This document shows, in pieces, positions 6,430-12,694 of a stretch of 12,694 nucleotides of DNA. The notes under the pieces were generated by a model. It saw only the letters and a list, made by a program, of their open reading frames with translations, was not told where the DNA came from and made no database searches. Where the stretch lies: positions 1 to 12,694 of the forward strand of contig MU603264.1 in assembly GCA_025201865.1 (NCBI GenBank), given 5' to 3'. The stretch's first letter is position 1; every line of letters begins with the position of its first letter. The translations under genes and the position numbers were made by a program. The stretch comes from Ramicandelaber brevisporus. Its lineage: Eukaryota > Kickxellomycota > Ramicandelaberales > Ramicandelaberaceae.

Positions 6430-9400
6430 TTAATCAAGCATCCAGTCTTGAGCACCACGCAGCTGTTTCATAGAAAGAGTCTGCAAATCACGAGATACAA
6501 ACGCCAAGACAGAGCAGTCCAAAAACTCAGCCAATCTAGTCAATCTTGCGACAACCTGCTGGTACAATCTCACATTGGCGGGACTGGTGAGAGCAGTTGG
6601 CACATTTGTGGAGAGATGGATTGAGCTGAGTGACTTGCTGTGGCCTTGGTGAGACGATGAATGCAGCTGGAGATCAACTCCAGAATCAGGCTCAACGGCG
6701 TTTCCAGTAGAATTGGATGCCACGGACTGGCGGCCGCTGTTGTTGCCAGATGAATCATCGGCGGAGGTTGACGATAGACGGAGAGTTTGCAACTGTTGCT
6801 GGAGTACATTGACCTGACCGGCAGAGAGTGCACTAAAGTAGAGCATCCAATCATTTGCAAACTGAGTAGCTTGGAAGAATGACAATAGCTTGGCAGCATA
6901 ATCAGCAGTGTTATCAACCTTGTCGCCAACGCCAACAACACCAGATGCATTGACTGTGCTTTCATTCTTGCCACCGCTGGAGCCTGCTGTGCCTCCATTT
7001 GCACTGCCGTTGAGAGCATCGCTGCTCTTGCCACCAAATCGCAGCGTCATTGAACGGAACACACCACCAGATGACGACTTTGAACCACTGCCATTACTGC
7101 TGATACTGATTCCACCGTGTGCATACATCTGGTTGACGTCTGGAATAAATTTGAGTTTCTTGCTGAGTTCCTTCTGCAGTTGCAATGTGACATGCTCCAG
7201 GTGTTCAAGCTCACGCAGTGCAGCCGGCGCAAGGGCAGCAATACTGGCCATGTCAATCACAACAGACTGTCTACGAGCCTCTTTCACAGATGTCGATTGG
7301 CCAGACGGTGGCAGAGCAAATGGCGGGATCACAACAACCTGAGCGAGTCTGAGCAAGGCAGGTGTCAGTGTATCGAGCACCTGTAGCTTGAGTTCGTATG
7401 CCTGCAACTTGACACCGCCTTGATACCAAACACTCCTTGGAATGTGAACTCTGTCAGATAACCAGCCGCCATTCTCCAGCGAGCGCATGAACCGATAGGC
7501 GAGAGCAAATGCACGATGGGTTGGACTGAATGCTGCACTGTGGGTAGCTACCGCAGCTGCACTTCCACTGAGTGACTGCAATGGACCGCCGCCAATTGAC
7601 ATAATGGACGATGGTCTGCCATTTGGCGGAGGTGACGTTGGACTCATTGGTGCGAATGGTGTTGCCCAATTGGCAAGACTGCTGCTGTTGTTGTTTCCAG
7701 TTGGCGAAGTGGGTGACAACATGGCAGATGGAGGGAATTCGGTGGGTGGCTCAATGAGAACACGGAGGAACTTCTTGGATGCAGACGTTCCTTTCGGCGA
7801 GAGAAGAGCTGCCTGGACATTGTTGCTGAACAATGGCGCATACACTGAGCGCTTCTGTTGGGATTGCACCTGCTGCTGCTGTGGCTGTTGCTGCTGACCA
7901 GACTGTGACGGATAGCCTGCAGAGGATGTGCTGGCGCGGTTGATGGCAGTCGAGACTGAGGGCAGAGGTGGAATCGAGTCAGAGCCAGTGTTTCCACCGC
8001 CAAGGAAAGACATGGAGCTAGAAGTGCGCATTGCAGAGGGAGTTCCAGGCACAGATGAGCTGAATGAGGGGCTCTTTAATGAGCCATCAACTGACATTTT
8101 GCTGTTGCTTAGCAAATCTCGGCTGCGCTTGTCTCTGAGCATCTGCTGCTGTGGCTGAGATGGATTCAAGGGCTGTGTTTTAGCACGAGAAGCTTCCCAG
8201 GCCATGCTAAACTGAGACGAGGGAGATTCATTCGAACCAGAGCTAAACGCACTAACCATTGATGGGCTCTGGACTGGATACTCTGCTCCACTTACGCGTG
8301 CATTACCGAGTATGCCAGATGACTGCCGTAAATGAGGAGTGCTTTTGGAGTTTAGGTTTGGACTGGTTACAGAGCGTCTTTGCTCATGATTATTACCATT
8401 TGTTGATTTGTTTGAATCTCTCTTCTTCTTGCTTGAATTCTTTTTGGATGATCCAAAGAAACTTGTCATGTCTATATCAATCTCTCCCTCATTGTTGTTG
8501 TTACTGTCATTGTAGTCATCCTCTTCGTATTTATTTACACTACCACTAAACCCAGTTGATGATGATGTTCTACCACCACCACCGCCGCCCATATATGGCG
8601 AATCTGACGAATGCTGGTGTAGATTATGTCTGCTGCTGCTGCCTACATTGAATAGGTTGGCAGCCTGTCTAACAGCCTGAGCAATCGAACCACTTGCACT
8701 GCTGCTGCTTGCCTGGCGAGTATGCTCTCTGAGTGGAGGAAGCATTGGTGGTGATGATGAGCTATTCATGCTAATCTCGCCCTGAGATTGTTTACGAATT
8801 GCACCACTGGATGACGACACAAACGAATTAGTGTCTCCAGTGAAAGCAGTGCTCAGTGACATTCGTGGGTCATACTGTGTATTGTTGCTGCCGCTGCTCA
8901 GCGCTGGAGTGAGACGTGATCCACCTGCTGGTTGGTACGAGTAGTTTGGAGGAACAAACACCTGCGACCGAGCATTACTGTACGCTGCATTACCGCCGTT
9001 ATTAACGAAACTATCACTGCCTGGACCCATCTCTCTTGATCCGTTTCCAACTCCACCACCGTTATTGGTAATGCTGATTCCATTGATAATATTTCCCAGC
9101 ATGCTAGTCGAATTTGACGATTTACTATTATTACTTTTGGCAGCTTTGGTGGACTTTTTGTTTCCACCAAACATTGCAGCCATCACATCATCTGCCTCAA
9201 TATCGACTGCAGAGTTTGACTGGCCTGCACCCTTGTTGGATGATGAGGCATTGTTGTTGTTATAGTTTCCATCGTCTCTGTTTGAAGCTGATTTTGTGGG
9301 GCGTGGGCCAAAGAATGACATTAATGGTTTAGCCAGAGTCTCTTCAAGGTCGTTATCTGGCATTGGCTTCAGAGGAGGCGAATCAGCAAATGGGTTAATT

Positions 9401-9996
9401 TGACCAACAGGAGGATGGGATGGAGTGGACTGCTGGAGCTGTTGAGGCTGTTGAGACTGCTGCTGTTGCTGTTGCTGTTGCTGAGGTTGGGGCGGAGATA
9501 CACCTGCATTCTGAATATGGCCAGAATATTGGTGAACAGGGAGCAGACTCGACTGTGGTTGTGAATGTGGCATCGCATTAGCAACCGCAGACGAAGAAGA
9601 TGGCGGCGGGAAGTGTTGTCTAGACTGCTGTTGCTGCTGTTGCTGTTGCTGGTGCTGTTGATGACTATATAAGGCAGGCGAATGCTGTTGCTGTTGTAGT
9701 TGTTGCTGTTGCTGTGGTTGTTGCTGTCTGATGGCTTCTCTTGATTGGTGGCGCCGCATCAAATGCTGTGGTTGTACAGATTGCGACTGAGGTGGGACAT
9801 TTTGTTGCTGAGAATATCCACGTAAGCCTAATGCTGCGCCTGACTGTTCATACTGGTGAGTGACATTCTCAGAGTGTGAGTGAGACTGTGCAACTGGCTG
9901 CATCTGAGCTTGAGCATAGTTTGTGTTAGGCTCATAGTACTGTTGATGGTGCTGTTGCTGGTATTGCTGTTGCGGTTGATGTTGCTGTTGCTGGTA

Positions 9997-10027
<31 letters not shown>

Positions 10028-10632
10028 GGTTGCTGCTGCTGACCAGCCAAATGATTGACCAGAGCATCAATTCTCTCTGAATAGGTTCTAAAGAAATGCT
10101 CCAAGCCATTTCTACTAGTCTCATCATCTGTTCTGTCTCTAACCAATGCCAGCATATTGACAGCCTCTCTGTAGGCAGCAATTGCCTCAGGAACTCTATC
10201 CGCCTGATCATGCTCAACTGCAATACGGGCTCGGCGCAACGCAAGTGTCAGCAAGAATCTGAATGATCGGTTGTTCGCTATATTGCCTCCGCCTCCACCT
10301 CCACTGCTGTTATTGACTTCATTCATAGCAGCTGCAAACTCATTCGATTCCTGCTGCTGCTGCTGCTGTTGTTGTTGCTGAATCGATGAATGGTTGGCTG
10401 AATGATCAATTGAAAAGGAACCAGTGGGTGCTGCGGCCGTATCAACTCCACTAAGCCCAGCCATGAAGTCATAGTATGGCCGAGGCTGCTGTTGTGGCTG
10501 CTGTTGTGGCTGTTGCTGCTGCTGCTGCTGATAATGCTGTTGTGGTTGTTGTTGTTGCTGTTGTTGTTGATAATGATACTGATACTGAGCAGCTGGTGCG
10601 GCAGTTGCAGCAACGTTGTAGCCGTGGTTCAT
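6430..10632 (-). CDS. Large Gln-rich MIT-domain protein (conserved fungal type, function not established)
   Basis: 1400 residues from the first in-frame ATG (10630-10632, G at -3); the open frame beyond it lacks ATG and is pyrimidine-rich leader. Order: poly-Gln N-terminus (about 20-100); MIT domain (about 123-196, FLLTLALRRARIAVEHD and AIAAYREAVNML), a three-helix module that usually binds ESCRT-III tails; a disordered linker of over 800 residues with Gln, Asn, Ser and Gly runs; then conserved blocks around 1041-1100 (FMRSLENGGWL, IPRSVWYQGGVKLQ), 1140-1165 and 1245-1400. The MIT domain plus these C-terminal blocks resembles a protein I recall from filamentous ascomycetes; that is memory, not a search. 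The linker has an NPF motif (413-415), which in other proteins binds EH domains of endocytic adaptors; an [LM]x[SA][FM]FG motif at 437, 484 and 722; and several Arg-Arg/Lys-x-Ser sites suited to basophilic kinases. An endosomal or endocytic role is inferred from MIT and NPF only. Confidence 0.88.
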
Positions 10633-10720
10633 CTCGCGCGTGTCTCTATACTGTACAAGGGAATACGAAGATGCAGGGTGGTTTGAGGTCTGAAATGAGC
10701 CAACAGACTTGGGCCAACAA

Positions 10721-10756
10721 GGAAAGAAAGAGCGAAAGAAGGAAAGAAGGAAAGAC
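10721..10756. repeat. GAAA/GAAG purine tract in the MIT-gene leader
   Basis: A run of GAAA, GAAG and GAAAG units ends about 90 bases upstream of the MIT-gene ATG. On the gene's sense strand it is a CT-rich tract, typical of fungal transcription-start regions. Confidence 0.7.
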
Positions 10757-10849
10757 TCAGTAAGTCGGCAAGAGTGGGACAAGAAAGAGGAGGTTGCTGG
10801 GATAACGGCCAACACAACCAGGAACTAACTGCAGTAAAGGGGACGGAGG

Positions 10850-10875
10850 TGAGAGAGAGAGAAAGAGAGAGAGAA
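10850..10875. repeat. GA dinucleotide microsatellite
   Basis: Nearly pure GA repeat, interrupted once by GAAA, about 220 bases upstream of the MIT-gene ATG. It is the first of three GA tracts in the same gap. Confidence 0.85.
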
Positions 10876-10994
10876 GCTCACTGTCAAAACACAACTCTCA
10901 CTCCCGCGCAAGCTCTGAAGACAACCAGCAACACGGCAGTAGAATAAAGGCAGCAAGGTGAATATGCAACAAAGGCAAGAAGCAGCCAAACTAG

Positions 10995-10998
<4 letters not shown>

Positions 10999-11027
<29 letters not shown>
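10999..11027. repeat. GA dinucleotide microsatellite
   Basis: About thirteen uninterrupted GA units, then GAAAGTGAGA-type sequence to about 11040. It is the longest simple repeat of the window. Confidence 0.9.
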
Positions 11028-11029
<2 letters not shown>

Positions 11030-11096
11030 TGAGAGAAAGTGAGAACAGGCGCAGAAAGGAAAAGAAGGTTGACTTGATTTTGTATGATTGTTGTTT

Positions 11097-11126
11097 CTGC
11101 TGTTGCTGCTGTTGCTGCTGTTACTG
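11097..11126. repeat. CTG/TTG trinucleotide tract outside a recognised gene
   Basis: CTG and TTG triplets alternate here. On the minus strand they read as CAG/CAA, the same codon mix that encodes poly-Gln in the MIT gene about 470 bases downstream. No longer frame with recognisable protein surrounds it. Confidence 0.7.
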
Positions 11127-11196
11127 TTCGTCGTCTATATCGCACAATATGTGGTACAACCTTGATTTGGTTGGCGGACAAATACCTCCGCGATCA

Positions 11197-11210
11197 AGAG
11201 AGAGAGAGAA
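11197..11210. repeat. Short GA repeat
   Basis: Six GA/AG units, the third GA tract upstream of the MIT-domain gene. Confidence 0.7.
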
Positions 11211-11235
11211 TGTGGAAGAGAAAGTGTGTGAATGA

Positions 11236-11266
11236 ATCAGCCTCTAATTGGTTCCTGGAGGCTGAT
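11236..11266. other. Perfect 9-bp inverted repeat with CCAAT in the loop
   Basis: Arms ATCAGCCTC (11236-11244) and GAGGCTGAT (11258-11266) are exact reverse complements, separated by 13 bases. The loop holds ATTGG at 11247-11251, which reads CCAAT in the direction of the MIT gene about 600 bases away. No T run follows, so it does not look like a terminator. Confidence 0.6.
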
Positions 11267-11376
11267 ATCAGAGAAAAAAAAGATTGTTTGCAACAAAAAA
11301 AATATATATCCAGCCCTTGGGCTTGTCCGATGGAAAGCTGGTAGACAGACAATGATGGCGTTGTTTTGCTACAACT

Positions 11377-11430
11377 AGTCAGCCAGTCAGTCAGCCAAGT
11401 ACGTCAGGTAAATCAGCCAACCAGCCAGCC
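11377..11430. repeat. Degenerate CAGY/CAGCCA repeat
   Basis: Irregular copies of AGTC and CAGCCA follow each other over about 50 bases. It looks like a decayed simple repeat; no protein or RNA feature is evident. Confidence 0.5.
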
Positions 11431-11990
11431 CCTGTAGTGAATGGATTTGTGCTAGTGTTACTAGTTGATCCAATTGAGCTGCTGTTTGCAAACTTGGGAT
11501 GGAATAACAATGACGACAAGAGCAATTACAGTAACAAAGCAACAGAGCAAAGATGGTTGGTCAACGATGTCTGCTAACTAAAAAGAGGAAGAAGAAGAAA
11601 AACAGCAACGGCGGTATAGTAGGCGAGTGCGTACACAGAAGAACAGGGCAGCACGGGAAGAACAAGAATAACAATAGGAACAAGAGGACGAAGAATAACG
11701 TGACGGAACCTCGTGATATGCTCGGTAAGCACGTGCCTTAAACCTGTGCCTCGCGTATAGCTTTTTTCACACAAATAAAGCCTCACGGCGTATTTAGGCG
11801 AATGCAGTCTCTCTTCTTCGTTCAGAGCACAGACACCAAAACTCGAGCACCTTCTTCGATCGATAACGAACAAGTAAAAGATAGAGAGAGAGGGAAGGAA
11901 GGTGGAGGGATTCGCACAAAGTTAATTCACTACACAGGTTCATTTAGAGTCGCACAATGCATTAAACAAAAAGGGGAGGGGAGAGATGTG

Positions 11991-11996
11991 TTTATT
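11991..11996 (-). terminator. AATAAA hexamer overlapping the stop of the Cys-rich protein gene
   Basis: On the minus strand the gene ends GAA TAA followed by A, so AATAAA includes the whole stop codon. If it is the functional poly(A) signal, the 3' UTR is minimal. The arrangement resembles that of the MIT-protein gene at 6421-6426. Confidence 0.45.
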
Positions 11997-12642
11997 CATC
12001 GGTGTCTCCAGCTGGGACTTGTACATATCCGCTTCCCGATGTTGCCGCAGGTCTTTGTTGTTGCTGACTCTGTTGCTGATGCTGATGTTGTTGCAGTTGC
12101 TGATGTTGCTGTGACGAATGCCTTGATGACGATGAACTTAATTGAGACTGGCTAACATTTCCACCATCTGTTCTCCAGCGTCTTCGCTCGATATATCGTC
12201 TCACAACCGAGTAGCCCAACAGTCCAAGCACAATCATAATGAACATTGTAACCACAAATTGATCCTTGGCCGAATCACGCTGGAAACACACAGGCACTAA
12301 TTGCACTACTGTGTCGCTCTTGCCGCCAGTACCACTGCCGCCGCCTCCGCTGCCGCCGCCGCCACCGCTGCCAGCCCCGCCTTTGGGAGGGACAGCTTCG
12401 CCTGGCTTACCTGGAATTGGCTTGCCGGCATTCGGACCGCATAGACCGGGCTGGTTGAGTAGACAGTAGCTCTTTGTGCAGTCTGAACATGCCTCGTTGT
12501 CTTTGAGCTGGATAATGGTCGAGTTCTGAGCGCAAACGCACTTGCAGAAAAGGACAGAGCCGCGCGCTTCGGTGAGAGAGCTGCACAGCGCCAGGAGGAC
12601 CGCTACGGCAACAACAGCGAGATCTGCTCTCAACAGCTTCAT
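11992..12642 (-). CDS. Small Cys-rich type I membrane protein (CFQRDS motif; conserved fungal family, function unknown)
   Basis: 216 residues with no known function. Order: signal peptide (1 to about 26, core LAVVAVAVLLALC, likely cut after TEA); Cys-rich ectodomain with CKCVC (33-37), NSTIIQL (40-46, including an N-glycosylation site), CSDC (52-55) and Cys60 and Cys68; a Pro/Gly region with a GGGGGSGGGGSG run (about 89-107); CFQRDSAKDQ (119-128); one transmembrane helix (about 129-147); basic RRYIERRRWR on the cytosolic side; and a Ser/Gln/His-rich tail (164-197) ending GYVQVPAGDTDE. The positive-inside rule gives a type I topology. Eight Cys remain in the mature ectodomain. The CxCxC...STII...CxxC...CFQRDSxKD frame just before a helix matches a short uncharacterised ascomycete protein family as I remember it; the Gly run and Gln tail would then be additions in this lineage. 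The start has A at -3 and gives a clean signal peptide. Confidence 0.85.
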   Translation of the reverse strand: MKLLRADLAVVAVAVLLALCSSLTEARGSVLFCKCVCAQNSTIIQLKDNEACSDCTKSYCLLNQPGLCGPNAGKPIPGKPGEAVPPKGGAGSGGGGGSGGGGSGTGGKSDTVVQLVPVCFQRDSAKDQFVVTMFIMIVLGLLGYSVVRRYIERRRWRTDGGNVSQSQLSSSSSRHSSQQHQQLQQHQHQQQSQQQQRPAATSGSGYVQVPAGDTDE

Positions 12643-12654
12643 CTTCGCTTCAAC

Positions 12655-12668
12655 GTGTGTGTGTGTGT
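12655..12668. repeat. TG dinucleotide repeat upstream of the Cys-rich gene
   Basis: Seven GT units about 13 bases upstream of the ATG, probably in the 5' UTR; on the sense strand it reads CA. Confidence 0.8.
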
Positions 12669-12674
12669 ATGTTT

Positions 12675-12694
12675 GTGAATCGTGGTGAATCGTG
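12675..12694. repeat. Tandem 10-bp repeat GTGAATCGTG cut by the window edge
   Basis: Two exact copies (12675-12684 and 12685-12694) end at the last base of the window. More copies may follow outside it. Confidence 0.7.

Larger units (their letters stand above)
10633..11991. other. Long intergenic region upstream of the MIT-protein gene; no convincing gene
   Basis: At 1.36 kb this is the longest gap. It must carry the MIT-gene promoter and 5' UTR and the 3' flank of the Cys-rich gene. It holds purine runs at 10721-10756, GA microsatellites at 10850-10875, 10999-11027 and 11197-11210, a CTG/TTG tract at 11097-11126, a hairpin at 11236-11266, a TATA-like run near 11303-11309, a CAGY-rich stretch at 11377-11430 and a palindrome GTTTGCAAAC at 11484-11493. 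Open frames on both strands are short and low-complexity (for example Lys/Asn-rich at 11553-11741). I saw no tRNA or rRNA signature. An unrecognised ncRNA or a heavily spliced gene cannot be ruled out by eye. Confidence 0.6.

Noticed and set aside
9600-10613. Dense CAG/CAA repeats considered as a CRISPR-like or satellite array
   Set aside because: They are in-frame poly-Gln codons of the MIT protein, with no spacer-repeat order.
10633-10815. 61-codon upstream extension of the MIT-protein frame
   Set aside because: It has no ATG (its first codon is GTG) and encodes Ser/Phe/Leu from a pyrimidine-rich leader. The first ATG at 10632 was used.
11553-11741. 62-codon Lys/Asn-rich plus-strand frame followed by AATAAA near 11775
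   Set aside because: Composition mirrors the purine-rich DNA (runs of AAG, AAC and AAT); no domain is visible. A hexamer alone is weak evidence for a gene.
11574-11873. 99-codon minus-strand frame with a hydrophobic stretch
   Set aside because: It does not begin with a plausible secreted or membrane N-terminus, and the hydrophobic part arises from the complement of the same purine-rich DNA.
1-12694. Functional gene cluster or new multi-gene system
   Set aside because: The genes belong to unrelated housekeeping, trafficking and secretory functions, with mixed orientation and separate promoters.

Overview
The window is nuclear DNA from a fungus. It holds six protein genes and no bacterial, viral or transposon-like genes. 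Evidence for a fungus: an Ams1-type alpha-mannosidase, a Coq1-type polyprenyl synthase and a mitochondrial ATP synthase gamma subunit in one stretch; a large MIT-domain protein whose N- and C-terminal blocks resemble a protein I know from filamentous fungi; and a short Cys-rich membrane protein with a CFQRDS motif that also resembles a fungal family. Every gene reads as one uninterrupted frame. All five genes with a visible end stop with TAA, and intergenic gaps are about 0.2-0.4 kb apart from one of 1.36 kb. Intron poverty with compact spacing, a secreted trypsin and many Gln/Ser/Asn runs would fit an early-diverging lineage such as Zoopagomycota/Kickxellomycotina. That placement is a guess.

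Layout, left to right: (1) 1-1644, minus: N-terminal 548 residues of a GH38 alpha-mannosidase; the gene runs off the left edge. (2) 2050-3255, minus: long-chain polyprenyl diphosphate synthase (COQ1), with no mitochondrial presequence after its first ATG. (3) 3606-4505, minus: F1-ATPase gamma subunit (ATP3). (4) 4914-6233, plus: secreted trypsin-like protease with a Gln/Ser-rich pro-region and a GPI-type C-terminal tail; it shares a 408-bp divergent promoter region with ATP3. (5) 6430-10632, minus: 1400-residue MIT-domain protein, rich in poly-Gln and largely disordered. (6) 10633-11991: long gap with purine microsatellites and no convincing gene. (7) 11992-12642, minus: small Cys-rich type I membrane protein with a Gly-rich insert and Gln-rich cytosolic tail.

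The genes are not a functional cluster. COQ1 and ATP3 both serve mitochondrial respiration (ubiquinone side chain and ATP synthase rotor) and lie in tandem, but nothing shows co-transcription. AMS1 acts in vacuolar or cytosolic glycan turnover, and the MIT protein probably acts in endosomal traffic. The protease and the Cys-rich protein enter the secretory pathway.

Most worth a second look: a motif repeated in the disordered linker of the MIT protein, the N-terminus of COQ1, the unusual architecture of the protease, and poly(A)-type hexamers that overlap or abut stop codons. I found no clear candidate for a new multi-gene system.
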